Assembly: GCF_025128095.1 (NCBI RefSeq)
Contig: NZ_JAHLYT010000068.1
Span: 1-64,000, forward strand
Length of the DNA stretch: 64,000 bases
Source: Synechococcus sp. CS-1328
GTDB lineage: Bacteria > Cyanobacteriota > Cyanobacteriia > PCC-6307 > Cyanobiaceae
Direction of reading: 5' to 3'
Shown: positions 44,948 through 53,797 of the stretch, one piece after another
How positions within the stretch are numbered: position 1 is the stretch's first letter
How the letters are laid out: every line of letters starts with the position of its first letter
Position numbers and translations under genes: made by a program
Notes under the pieces: model-generated
The model's database searches: none
The model's input: the letters and a program-made list of their open reading frames with translations, nothing else
What the model was told of the DNA's origin: nothing

Positions 44948-45460
44948 GTGACCCGGTCCCTTGATCTGCCGGCCATGGACCGGATCGACACGCTGGCCCA
45001 GGAGCTGGCCATGCTCCAGGACCGCAGCAAGCGGCGCATCGCCATCCTCGGCAGCCGCCATCTGCCTGTGGTTTCGGTGCATCTGGTGGAGGTGGTGGCC
45101 CGCTCCCTGGCCCAGGAGGGCCACAACCTGATCACCTCCGGAGCCCAGGGGGTCAATGCTGCGGTGATCCGCAGCGTGCTGGAGGTGGATGCCTCCCGCC
45201 TCACGGTGCTGCTGCCCCAGAGCCTCGATCGTCAGCCGAGCGAATCCCGCGATCAACTGGATCGGGTGCTGCACCTGGTTGAGAAGCCTGAGCACGATGA
45301 GCTGCCCCTGCCGATGGCGAGCAGCCTCTGCAATCAGGACATCATCACCCGCTGCGATCAGCTGATCTGCTACGCCTTCCACGACAGCGAAACCCTGCTG
45401 GCCAGCTGCCGGGTCGCCGAGGACATGGGCAAGGTGGTGAGCCTGCTGTTCTTCGACTGA
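44948..45460 (+). CDS. DprA-like DNA recombination-mediator protein
   Basis: GTG 44948 or ATG 44975 gives 161-170 residues. A Rossmann-like core is visible: RIAILGSRHLPVVSVHLVEV, NLITSGAQGVNAAVIRSVLE and LTVLLPQSLDRQP, the pattern of the DprA/LOG nucleotide-binding family, but shorter than DprA and lacking its accessory domains. Annotated relatives are called DNA recombination-mediator protein A; a role in natural transformation is not proven by sequence. Confidence 0.72.
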   Translation: MTRSLDLPAMDRIDTLAQELAMLQDRSKRRIAILGSRHLPVVSVHLVEVVARSLAQEGHNLITSGAQGVNAAVIRSVLEVDASRLTVLLPQSLDRQPSESRDQLDRVLHLVEKPEHDELPLPMASSLCNQDIITRCDQLICYAFHDSETLLASCRVAEDMGKVVSLLFFD

Positions 45461-45487
45461 GGGGCCTGGACTGAGGGGCCTGCCGGA

Positions 45488-45907
45488 TCAGCGCGGCAGG
45501 ATCTGCAGCCGGTTGCCCTCCCGTCCCATCACGGTCACCTGTTGACCCGCCTCGAGGCGCCGCTCCGGCTCGAGGCTTTCGGCCGCCCAGCTCTGACCGT
45601 TCCAGCGCACCCGGCCCTGGCCCTGCCGGTCAAAGCCGGCGATCACCTCCGCCGTCTCCTGCGCCTGCTGGTGTGGCAACTCCCGCCCCCGCCGCTGGTG
45701 CGACCAGCGCCACAGGAGGGTGTAGCCAGCTCCGGCCAGGGCGGCAGCCAGCAGGCCCTGCACCACGGGCGCCAGGGGCACGAGGGCGGTGAGGATCGAA
45801 AGGAGCAGGGCCACCACGGCACCCACCAGCCAACCGTCGAAATCGGCACCGGCCAGCTCCAGCAGCAGCAGGCCGCCGGCAATGGCAAGCCAGATCAGAG
45901 AGGCCAA
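45488..45907 (-). CDS. NfeD-family membrane protein
   Basis: I suggest TTG at 45907 (about 139 residues); an ATG at 45994 is open but would overlap the divergent SPFH gene. Two or three spans (SLIWLAIAGGLLLLELAGAD; VVALLLSILTALVPLAPVVQ) are followed by the C-terminal OB-fold domain GQGRVRWNGQSWAAESLEPE. NfeD proteins work with SPFH/stomatin proteins, and one is encoded right next door on the other strand. Confidence 0.84.
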   Translation of the reverse strand: MASLIWLAIAGGLLLLELAGADFDGWLVGAVVALLLSILTALVPLAPVVQGLLAAALAGAGYTLLWRWSHQRRGRELPHQQAQETAEVIAGFDRQGQGRVRWNGQSWAAESLEPERRLEAGQQVTVMGREGNRLQILPR

Positions 45908-45965
45908 GGACGGGTTGTCGCTGCTCTCATCCTGCCTAGGTTGGGAGCTCTGTGGCACCGCCCCG

Positions 45966-46880
45966 ATGGAAGCCTTGCTCTCCCTGCCCGCCATGGCCCT
46001 GCTGGCGGTCCTCGGGATCAGCAGCGTCAAGATCACCAGCGGCGGCCGCTCGATGCTGGTGGAACGCCTGGGCAAGTACGACCGCCAGCTCAAACCGGGG
46101 CTGTCCTTCGTGATGCCGATGGTGGAGAAGGTGGTGAGCCACGAATCGCTCAAGGAGCGGGTGCTGGACATCCCACCGCAGCAGTGCATCACCCGCGACA
46201 ACGTCTCGATCGAGGTGGATGCGGTGGTGTACTGGCAGCTGCTGGAGCACGCCCGCGCTTACTACGGCGTCGACAACCTCCAGGCGGCCATGGTCAACCT
46301 GGTGCTGACCCAGATCCGTGCCGAGATGGGCAAGCTCGACCTCGATCAGACCTTCACCACCCGCCAGGAGGTGAACGAGGCGCTGCTCAAGGAACTCGAC
46401 ACCGCCACCGATCCCTGGGGCGTCAAGGTGACCAGGGTCGAGATGCGCGACATCGTGCCCTCCCAGGGGGTGCAGCAGGCGATGGAAAAACAGATGACCG
46501 CCGAGCGGGAAAAGCGGGCGGCGATCCTGCGCTCCGAGGGGGAGCGCGAAGCCCAGCTCAACGGCGCCAAGGGCCGCGCCGATGCCCTTGTGCTCGACGC
46601 TGAAGCGAAGAAGACGGCGCTGGTGATGGAGGCCGAAGCCCAGGCGAATCAGCAGAAGGTGCTGGCCGCGGCCCGGGCAGAAGCGGCCATGGAACTGGCC
46701 CGGGTGATCGAGACCCATCCCGCCGCAGCCGAAAGCCTGCGGCTGCTGCTGGCCAAGGACTGGATGGCCATGGGGCAGGAAATGGCCCGGGCCCAAGGCG
46801 GCTCGGTGTTGATGGTCGACCCCCAGAGCCCCGCCTCCCTGCTCGCCGCCCTCAAGGGTCTGCAAGACCACAAGACCTAA
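45966..46880 (+). CDS. SPFH/band-7 family protein (paraslipin-like)
   Basis: The ATG at 45966 gives 304 residues. A short N-terminal hydrophobic segment precedes the band-7 domain (SVKITSGGRSMLVERLGKYD; VEKVVSHESLKERVLDIPPQ), then a coiled-coil with EKQMTAEREKRAAILRSEGE and a C-terminal extension (QGGSVLMVDPQSPASLLAAL). It is the stomatin/paraslipin group, which forms membrane-associated oligomers. It is divergent from, and probably functionally paired with, the NfeD gene. Confidence 0.92.
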   Translation: MEALLSLPAMALLAVLGISSVKITSGGRSMLVERLGKYDRQLKPGLSFVMPMVEKVVSHESLKERVLDIPPQQCITRDNVSIEVDAVVYWQLLEHARAYYGVDNLQAAMVNLVLTQIRAEMGKLDLDQTFTTRQEVNEALLKELDTATDPWGVKVTRVEMRDIVPSQGVQQAMEKQMTAEREKRAAILRSEGEREAQLNGAKGRADALVLDAEAKKTALVMEAEAQANQQKVLAAARAEAAMELARVIETHPAAAESLRLLLAKDWMAMGQEMARAQGGSVLMVDPQSPASLLAALKGLQDHKT

Positions 46881-46898
46881 GCAGGGCACGGGGCCCCA

Positions 46899-47372
46899 TC
46901 AGCCGGCCAGCACCCCCTGCAGACCGGCCAGATAGAGAAGCGCGGTGCAGAGCAGGCCGCTGATCCAGCAGAGGCTGCGCAGGGGCGGCAGATCGGCGAG
47001 GTAGGCCCCGATGTAGAGCAAACGGGCGGCCGGATGCAGCCAGGCCGCCAGGGCGATCCAGGGAACGGCCGCCTGCACCGACGGGGCGTGGATCAGGCAG
47101 AGCAGGCAGGCCGGCGCATGCAGGCCGAAGGCCTCAAAGCTGTTCTGATGGGCCCAGTGGGCCCGCTTCCCCCAGGCCGGCAAGCGCTCGAACATCGCCC
47201 GCGGCGCCGAGAGATCCGCCAGGCTGAAATCGGCCTGGCTGCGGCCAGCCCCGAGAGGAATCAGGCTGGCGATCACCACGGCACCTGCCAGCACCAGCGA
47301 CCAGGCGAAGGCGGCTCCCGGCGCGGCAACCGACAGCGGAGGAAGCAGCAAGGCAAGCACGAAGGACGGCAT
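46899..47372 (-). CDS. MAPEG family protein
   Basis: A 157-residue protein with four membrane spans and the MAPEG block FERLPAWGKRAHWAHQNSFE followed by AFGLHAPACLLCLI. Bacterial MAPEG proteins are related to microsomal glutathione transferases; this one's substrate is unknown. It converges on the SPFH gene. Confidence 0.85.
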   Translation of the reverse strand: MPSFVLALLLPPLSVAAPGAAFAWSLVLAGAVVIASLIPLGAGRSQADFSLADLSAPRAMFERLPAWGKRAHWAHQNSFEAFGLHAPACLLCLIHAPSVQAAVPWIALAAWLHPAARLLYIGAYLADLPPLRSLCWISGLLCTALLYLAGLQGVLAG

Positions 47373-47476
47373 CAGCAGCGGGGCCTGAACAACGACTGCC
47401 GTTCTACGCCGCGACTCCCTTCACCATCCAACCTGGCAACACCAGGCTCCCCTGACAGAGCAGATGCCCGCGACCC

Positions 47477-48562
47477 TCAGCGCGACTGCGGCGGACGAGT
47501 GGCCCGGGCCTCCCGCAGCAACTGGGAGGGCTTGACATGGAACCTTTGCTGGAAATCGACGCTGAACAGGCTGAGCGAGCGGTAGCCGCACTGGGTGGCG
47601 ATCTGAGCCACCGAATCGCCAGGCGAAGGATTCTGCAGAAAACGGCGCGCCTGATCCAACCGCTGGTTGCGGATCCACTGGGTTGCCGTACATCCCAGCC
47701 GCTCCTTGAAGGCATATTGCAGAGCGCGCCTGGAGTAATGGCTATACGACTCCAACATCGTGAGGTTGAGCGGCTCGGCGAGGTTGTGTTTGATGTAGTC
47801 GATCATCTCATCAAATATATCGCGCCCCTGCAGATCCTTCTGGTGGAGTCGATCCAGGGGGCTGTCCTGAAGCAAGTCCGGCAGGATCATCGCCGCCATC
47901 AGCCGGTAGATCCGCTCATCCACCTGCAGGCGTTCAATCAACGCCGGACTGGCATCGACCAGCTGATTGACCAGGCTGATCTCCTGGCGAAGCAGGGCCT
48001 GAAGCGGTGGTCCGTCGCGATCGGCGGAGAGCCTCCTGCACTGACTCTGCTGAATCAGGTCCTTCCAGGCTGCTGGGCCGTGCTGCAGCCCTTTCATCAC
48101 CATGGCCGTACTCAGGAGCCGCTCCGGCCGCAGATGAAACAGCAGGGTGCTCACCGCTGTGGTGTCGCAGGAATAGGAGGCGCCGTTGAGAATCAGGCAG
48201 TCATCCGCCTGACAGGTCCAGTCGTAGGACTCCTGGCGAATCCGTTGCTCCCCTCCATAGCCCAGCAGAACGGTGAGTCCATCGTGCTCTTGCGTTTGCA
48301 GATGACAGGCGGGAAGGATGGCAGCCACCAGCGCAACGCCACCGAACGACGACTCGAATCCGTAGTGCCACCACGGCACGGAAGTGGAGGCGGCTTCGAG
48401 CTGCCGCAGTGGAACCACCGTGCTGATCAACTCGGCACTGCGGTCGATGGTATCGATCAGCAGCAGCCTGTCCCGAAATGGATTAACAAGACCGGCAGCC
48501 TGGGGCTGCGGCTCGAATGGCTGCGGGATCGACGTGCCCACGCTAAGCGCTGGCCAGGGCAA
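47477..48562 (-). CDS. AraC-family transcriptional regulator
   Basis: About 361 residues from a TTG at 48562; later starts are possible. The C-terminal domain carries two helix-turn-helix motifs: LNLTMLESYSHYSRRALQYA and VAQIATQCGYRSLSLFSVDF, followed by QQRFHVKPSQLLREAR. The N-terminal two thirds resemble the AraC-binding-like domain of OruR/ArgR-type regulators, with no clear ligand site. Its target is unknown. Confidence 0.88.
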   Translation of the reverse strand: MPWPALSVGTSIPQPFEPQPQAAGLVNPFRDRLLLIDTIDRSAELISTVVPLRQLEAASTSVPWWHYGFESSFGGVALVAAILPACHLQTQEHDGLTVLLGYGGEQRIRQESYDWTCQADDCLILNGASYSCDTTAVSTLLFHLRPERLLSTAMVMKGLQHGPAAWKDLIQQSQCRRLSADRDGPPLQALLRQEISLVNQLVDASPALIERLQVDERIYRLMAAMILPDLLQDSPLDRLHQKDLQGRDIFDEMIDYIKHNLAEPLNLTMLESYSHYSRRALQYAFKERLGCTATQWIRNQRLDQARRFLQNPSPGDSVAQIATQCGYRSLSLFSVDFQQRFHVKPSQLLREARATRPPQSR

Positions 48563-48934
48563 TTCCGCAGGCTGATCGGATGGCGGATCGGCGGATCACG
48601 AGTTGGTTCATCGATGCCACTGCCGCTTTCGACAGTTTGAAAACGCTAATGGATCGAGGCCACAGGAGACGCCGTCCGACGAACAACGACTTGCACATCA
48701 CCAATGATTCTGCATGGTTCTGATAACCGCTGGCTCAGCGCCGCTGGCTCCTGGCTCCTGGCCTGTTTCGCCAGCCAATGCATCACCGATCCAGAGATCT
48801 AGGCTGACGACCAGCAGCGGCTCTCCCTCGCACATGGCGTGCTCCTTCCGTGGCGAGCCCTCGTCGATTCACACCAGGCCACCATGCTCTGCCGGGCATG
48901 GCTGCACTGAGGCAAGACTGGCGGTTCGGCAAGA
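48563..48934. other. Region of 372 bases between divergent genes
   Basis: No convincing gene is visible. The sequence contains short repeats of GGCTCCTGG (around 48748-48765) but no clear operator or promoter. It separates the AraC regulator from the CheB-CheR fusion, which are divergent, so it could carry sites for that regulator. Confidence 0.4.
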
Positions 48935-51850
48935 ATGAACACCTCCCAGGACATGACGATCACCCGGGTGGTGGGCATCGGGGCCTCGGCCGGGGGACTG
49001 GCGGCCTTGACGGATCTGGTCACCCAACTGAAAGCCGGCGGACGACAGGCCTACGTGGTGGCTCAGCACCTCGATCCCGACCATCACAGCCATCTGCTCG
49101 AGCTGCTGGCCCGGACCAGCCGACTGCCTGTGGTCATGGCTCGCGATGGGGCGCCACTGCAGCCCGATGTGCTCGCGATCGTGCCGCCCAACCACGACGT
49201 CACGGTCGTGGCGAACCGCCTGAGTCTTCAGGCACCGGCTCCTCGCTACGGTCCGGCCCCCAGCATCGACCTGCTGTTGGCCTCGATCGCCAGAGAATGG
49301 GGTGCCAACGGGGTGGCCGTGGTGCTGTCCGGCACTGGCAGCGATGGCGCCTTCGGGCTGCGCTCGGTCAAGGAAGCGGGCGGACTCACCCTGGCCCAGA
49401 ACCCGGAGGAGGCGAAGTTCGGCGCCATGCCGCGGGCGGCCATCACCCTCGGCGGCGCTGTGCTGGTGCTGGAGGCGGGTGCGATCGGGCAGCATCTGGC
49501 CGGACTGAACAGCCTCACCGCTGCGGCAGCCGGAGAGGCCGCAGCACCTGGCTCCAGCCTGCCGGCCACCCCATTTGGCTTGTCCGCCGTGATCGAGCCC
49601 TTGATGCGTGCCACCGGTCTGGATGCGTCCCTCTACACGGAGTCGTCGTTGCGCCGCCGGGTGGAACGACGCATGGCGACCCATCAGCTCAGCGACCTGC
49701 AGACCTACCTGCCCCTGCTGGAGAGTGACCCTGAAGAGGCCCAGGCACTGGCCCAGACCCTGCTGGTTCCAGGCACCGCCTTCTTTCGCGATCCCCAAGC
49801 CTTTTCGGCCCTGAGACGGCTCCTGCTCGATGGCCTGTCCAGGCGCCAGGCACCGCACTCCCTGCGGGTCTGGATTCCGGGCTGCGCCAGCGGCGAAGAG
49901 GCCTACTCGATCGCCATGTTGATCAGTGAGCTTCTGGGCCATCCCCACGATCTGGCTGCCCAGCTAAAGATCTTCGCGACGGATCTGAGTGAGCAGAGTC
50001 TGTCGATTGCCCGCCGCGGGGTCTATCCAGACGCCGCAGTGGCTGGTATCCCAGCGGAGTTACGCCAGCGCTTCCTGATGGATCGGGGAGCCGAACACGT
50101 GATCTGCGAATCGCTGCGGACCTGCATGGTCTTCGCCCGTCACGATATGGGCAAGGACCCACCATTTCCGCGGCTCGATCTGATCGCCTGCCGCAACACG
50201 CTGATCGATTTCACCGCACCCGTTCAGGAACGGGTGCTGGCCCTGTTCTGCTTTGCCCTGGTGCCCGGAGGGCTGTTGTTCCTCGGCCATGCGGACGCCC
50301 TTGGTAGCCGCATCAGCGGTTTCCATGTGGCCGATGGGGAACAGAACCTGTACCGCCGCTCCGGCGACACGCTCGCGCGCCAGTCACTGCCGCCAGGTCC
50401 CGCCGGGGGCCGGCAGGCGCTGGCAGCGACGCCTGCCAGTTCGATCACCTTGCTGCGGGAGAGCATCCCCGAGCAGCACATGGCCCTGCTTGAGGTGCTG
50501 ATCCGTACCTTCTGCCAGCCCAGCCTTGTCCTGGATGAACGGCATGATCTGGTGGAGGTGATCGGCGACATCACCCCCTACTGCCGCTTGCCGGAAGGGC
50601 GCCTCACGACGGCCGCCCAATCGTTTCTGCGGCCCGAACTGCGCAGCGAGGCCAGGGCCCTGTTCCTGCTTGCCCCCGCCGTCAACACCACCACACGCAG
50701 TGCCTCCGTGCATCTGGAAGACCTCGACCAGTGGGTGCGGCTGGAGCTTCGCAGCCTGCTGGTGGATGGGCGTTCCATCCGGCTGCTCAGCTTTGTGCCG
50801 CAGGGGGAGGAGGAGGCAAGCCTCACCACAACGGCGCCACCGGGAGAACGGGCTGCCGCCTTTGATCGTGAAATCCAGCGCCTCGAGCGTGAACTGCTAA
50901 CCAGTCAGGAGACCCTGCAGCGTTCCTTGCTCGAACTGGAGCAGGCGAATGAAGATCTGGAGTCCTTTTCCGAGGAGCTGCAGGCCTCCTCCGAGGAGCT
51001 GCAGTCGTCCAACGAGGAGCTGGAGGCCTCCAATGAGGAGATGCAGGTCACCAACCAAGAACTGGCGACGCTGAACCAGACCCTGAGCTGCCGCACCGAA
51101 CAGCTGGAGCGGCTCAACGCCGATCTGGAAAACATCCAGAGTTCGCTCAGCCAGGGCATGGTGATCGTCGATCGCCAACTCTGCGTCACCCGTTTCACCC
51201 CTCTGGCGGTGCGGGTCTTCGCCTTGATGGCCAGCGATCTCGGCAAGCCGTTGCTGCGCGTTCCAACCACCCTGCCGCTGCCGCAGCTGCCGGAGGCCCT
51301 GGAGGCGGTGCTGCAGGGGGAACCGCGGCGCAGCCTCGAGGCCAGCAGTGAAGACGTCTCCTACCTGGTTCAGGTGCTGCCCTACCAGGATCTGGAAGGC
51401 CGACGCCGCGGCGCCATCGTCACCCTCACCGATGTGTCCGAGCTGATGGAGATGAGCCGGGCGGCGGAGGCGGCCCTCAACGAGTTCTCCAGCCTCACCG
51501 ATGCCCTCGATGCGGTGGTCTGGAAGTGGAATCAGGGAATGAGCGAGCTTCTGTACGTGAGCCAGCGCATCCACTCCCTGACGGGCTGGTCGCCCGCCGA
51601 ACTCTGTGAACATCCGGAGCTGTTCGTCAAGGCGATCGTGCCGGACGATCGTGGCCGGGTGGAGGCAGCCCGGGACTGGACCCAGGGTCGCTGGACCGTG
51701 CGCTACCACCTCACCACCCGCTCGGGCCGGCCGCTCTGGGTCGTGGAAGCGGGCCGGGTCGTCAAGGACGGAGACGATCGTTTCGTGGTGGGCACCCTCA
51801 CCGAGGTGGCGCCCGGCCTCGCCCTGGGGGAGCGGGCGGGGGCGTCCTAG
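48935..51850 (+). CDS. CheB methylesterase-CheR methyltransferase-PAS fusion protein
   Basis: A 971-residue protein. Residues 1-190 form a CheB domain with Ser18 (GIGASAGGLAAL), His45 (VVAQHLDPDHH) and Asp137 (SGTGSDGAFG). Residues about 215-470 form a CheR domain with GTAFFRDPQAFSALRR and the SAM motif IPGCASGEEAYSIAML. A long heptad-rich coiled coil (about 630-730; repeated SSEELQSSNEELEASNEEM pattern) leads to two PAS-like segments. There is no receiver domain and no histidine kinase domain. Such fusions occur in non-flagellar signalling. No methyl-accepting protein is near. Confidence 0.93.
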   Translation: MNTSQDMTITRVVGIGASAGGLAALTDLVTQLKAGGRQAYVVAQHLDPDHHSHLLELLARTSRLPVVMARDGAPLQPDVLAIVPPNHDVTVVANRLSLQAPAPRYGPAPSIDLLLASIAREWGANGVAVVLSGTGSDGAFGLRSVKEAGGLTLAQNPEEAKFGAMPRAAITLGGAVLVLEAGAIGQHLAGLNSLTAAAAGEAAAPGSSLPATPFGLSAVIEPLMRATGLDASLYTESSLRRRVERRMATHQLSDLQTYLPLLESDPEEAQALAQTLLVPGTAFFRDPQAFSALRRLLLDGLSRRQAPHSLRVWIPGCASGEEAYSIAMLISELLGHPHDLAAQLKIFATDLSEQSLSIARRGVYPDAAVAGIPAELRQRFLMDRGAEHVICESLRTCMVFARHDMGKDPPFPRLDLIACRNTLIDFTAPVQERVLALFCFALVPGGLLFLGHADALGSRISGFHVADGEQNLYRRSGDTLARQSLPPGPAGGRQALAATPASSITLLRESIPEQHMALLEVLIRTFCQPSLVLDERHDLVEVIGDITPYCRLPEGRLTTAAQSFLRPELRSEARALFLLAPAVNTTTRSASVHLEDLDQWVRLELRSLLVDGRSIRLLSFVPQGEEEASLTTTAPPGERAAAFDREIQRLERELLTSQETLQRSLLELEQANEDLESFSEELQASSEELQSSNEELEASNEEMQVTNQELATLNQTLSCRTEQLERLNADLENIQSSLSQGMVIVDRQLCVTRFTPLAVRVFALMASDLGKPLLRVPTTLPLPQLPEALEAVLQGEPRRSLEASSEDVSYLVQVLPYQDLEGRRRGAIVTLTDVSELMEMSRAAEAALNEFSSLTDALDAVVWKWNQGMSELLYVSQRIHSLTGWSPAELCEHPELFVKAIVPDDRGRVEAARDWTQGRWTVRYHLTTRSGRPLWVVEAGRVVKDGDDRFVVGTLTEVAPGLALGERAGAS

Positions 51851-51907
51851 CAAGGGCGGTCCATCCGCCAGCAGGATGGCCGCAGCCCAGTTGCTCCCCT
51901 TGCATCG

Positions 51908-52095
51908 ATGAGCGACAGCGGCCTCTCCCGCCAGCTCGGCCTGCGCTCGATGACCCTGGCCGTGGTGACCAGCACGATTGGTTCGGGCTGGCTGTTCGCT
52001 CCGTTCTATGCCGCGCGTTTCGCCGGACCGGCCGCCTCGGCGCCTGGCTGCTGGGGGGTCTGCTGGCCTTTGCCCTGGCCGACGCACCTGTCTGA
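51908..52095 (+). pseudogene. Amino-acid permease (APC family), 5' remnant
   Basis: The first 50 or so residues match the start of APC-type transporters: LRSMTLAVVTSTIGSGWLFA and PFYAARFAGPAAS. The frame then shifts: the +2 frame continues GAWLLGGLLAFALADAP, as an APC protein should, and stops at 52093. The rest of a 450-residue protein is missing. The sequence after the stop does not continue the homology. This is a clear gene remnant. Confidence 0.75.
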
Positions 52096-52324
52096 AACGG
52101 TCATTGATGGCGAGCTCACGGCCATGGATCTGGAGCTGGCTATGGAGCTCCTGGCCCAGGTGGCCCAGATCGGGAGGGCTCTGGGCTACGAATTCACCGC
52201 CGCCACACGCTCGGGGACCTGAGATGCAGGATGAGCAACAGAAAGAATGACAGATTGAGCTACGGATCTTCTTCTCGGAGGCCACGATGGCCAAGATCAC
52301 GGCACCCAGGGGCCTCTTCCTTAG

Positions 52325-52527
52325 GGAGGGTCTGGATAACCCAAGAAAATGCTCGAGCTAAGGAGACTCTGGAAAACCCCGGTCACGGCCAGGGGAGTCA
52401 CAGCGCTGCAAGGGCTTTCACGAATCAAGATCGTAAAGATCGTGGTTTTCCAGAGCTTCCCTAAGGCTTGAGACTCGTGTCCCTATCTAGAAGGCAGTTT
52501 CTCAACAGGTGGTTATCCAGAGTCTCT
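52325..52527. mobile_element. MITE, outer copy (IS5-type ends, TTAG target duplication)
   Basis: The left end GGAGGGTCTGGATAACCC (52325-52342) pairs imperfectly with the right end GGTTATCCAGAGTCTCT (52511-52527). Both sides carry TTAG (52321-52324 and 52528-52531), a 4-bp target duplication. The 203 bases hold a second, nested element; without it and one copy of its duplication the unit is 100 bases. It has no coding capacity, so it depends on a transposase elsewhere. Confidence 0.82.
52362..52460. mobile_element. MITE, inner copy nested in the outer one (CTAA target duplication)
   Basis: The left end GGAGACTCTGGAAAACCCCG (52362-52381) pairs with the reverse complement of the right end, GGAAGCTCTGGAAAACCACG, at 17 of 20 positions. 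CTAA flanks it on both sides (52358-52361 and 52461-52464). It is 99 bases long. The left end is identical over 20 bases to the IS5-element terminus at 118-137 in this window, so that transposase is a good candidate for moving it. Confidence 0.88.
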
Positions 52528-52634
52528 TTAGGCTCACCGATGCCGCTCTGGTCGATTCACCGCAAATAGCCAACACCTGAAGCGCAACAGCCAACCACTT
52601 GATCTACACGAAGATCCCCCCTGTATTCAGGGAA

Positions 52635-52862
52635 CTACCCAGCATTGATCCCTGATTTATCGTGTGCCTGTATAAAGGCCTCTAAGTGCGCGCCATAGGC
52701 CTCGGGCCTCTCCAGCAGGGCATGGTGCGCCGCGCCAGGGATGACCACCAGGCGCTGCTTGGCGAGTTTCTGCCATCCCTCCATCGAACGATGGGTGACA
52801 AAGTCATGTTCGGCTGCCTGGGTGCCCTGAAGCTGTTGGGAGGTGATGGCCAGCCCAAAGGC
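52635..52862 (-). pseudogene. Alpha/beta-hydrolase, C-terminal remnant
   Basis: The minus strand encodes EHDFVTHRSMEGWQKLAKQR, then LVVIPGAAHHALLERPEAYG and FIQAHDKSG before a stop at 52635. Pro-Gly-Ala-x-His-x-x-x-x-E-x-P is the typical segment holding the catalytic histidine of alpha/beta-hydrolases. The N-terminal four fifths, with the nucleophile serine, are missing, and no start is evident. It is a fragment. Confidence 0.65.
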
Positions 52863-53377
52863 GACTGGAACCGCCGCGAACTTGCAGCATCCACGACCGC
52901 AACCCTGGTGGCATGGCTGTCTGGTGAACCGCAGCCCTATCAGTGGCCACGCCTGTGGACCGGGGGATGGAAGGCTGATTCATGGTTGGCTTCAGTTCAC
53001 CGTGGCTTGTCTGGAGACGTTGGCGACGGTGGGAACCCACGTCCGGTCAGGGGTTCTCGAACGTCCTGAGGACGTCCGCCTGCCATCCATCGGCGTCGAG
53101 GTTCGCTGATCTCTGCCGGAAGGGGAAGTCCGGCAGCCCCATGCAAAAGGTAGTCCCCTCACCTCGGGAGCCGACGGGCCCGTCGACGAGGTCGCGATGG
53201 CTACCTGAGCAGCCCGAATCACCCGGGCATCGGCAGGAGCACTGGTCAGGTTCAGCCGATTCACGCGTCGGTGGCGTGGATCCATGCAGGAGTGCCAAGA
53301 GGCATGAGCCGCGGCGTGAACGGCTGCCGGTCGCGGTGCTGTTTCTGAATCGACCGACTCCCTTGCAAGTCTTTGCC
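52863..53377. other. Region of 515 bases without a recognised gene
   Basis: Frames on both strands are open for up to about 150 codons but have no recognisable motif and look like chance in high-GC DNA. It may contain more of the lost hydrolase gene and the promoter of the SnoaL-like gene at 53378. Confidence 0.4.
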
Positions 53378-53776
53378 ATGCCCACCACGCTCCCTGGCGC
53401 CGCTGACGCTTTCTACGCAGCGGGCAACCAGATGCTGGCGGGCGATTGCGCACCCTATGCGGAGATCTGGTCCGAGGGCGACGACATCAGCCACCTCGGC
53501 CCCACCGGTGATCTCTGCACGGGGCGGACAGCGGTGTTTGAACAGTTCGCCAAGGAGTCCGGCATGGGCTTCAAGGTCACCCTGGTGGCTGACAACCGTC
53601 GCTTCGTTGAAAGCGCTGAGATGGGCTACATGGTGGGCGTAGAACGGACCAATGGCATGACCAAGACCGGTGAGGAGATCCCGGTAGACATCCGCGCCAC
53701 CACGATCTTCCGCAAAGAGGCCTGCGACTGGCGGGTGGTGTGGTGTGTGGTGCATCACCACACCGATCACTTTTAG
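53378..53776 (+). CDS. SnoaL-like (NTF2-fold) protein
   Basis: The ATG at 53378 gives 132 residues: an NTF2-fold protein with GAADAFYAAGNQMLAGDCAP, SEGDDISHLGPTGDLCTGRT and WRVVWCVVHHHTDHF. This matches the SnoaL-like/DUF4440 type used by small hydrolases, isomerases and stress proteins. The catalytic pocket cannot be assigned. It is convergent with a second NTF2-fold gene at 53798. Confidence 0.78.
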   Translation: MPTTLPGAADAFYAAGNQMLAGDCAPYAEIWSEGDDISHLGPTGDLCTGRTAVFEQFAKESGMGFKVTLVADNRRFVESAEMGYMVGVERTNGMTKTGEEIPVDIRATTIFRKEACDWRVVWCVVHHHTDHF

Positions 53777-53797
53777 GCACCGAAGCCGATCAGTGAT

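Noticed and set aside
50897..52300. Open frame of 467 codons on the minus strand
   Set aside because: It is antisense to the coiled-coil and PAS part of the CheB-CheR fusion and crosses the permease remnant.
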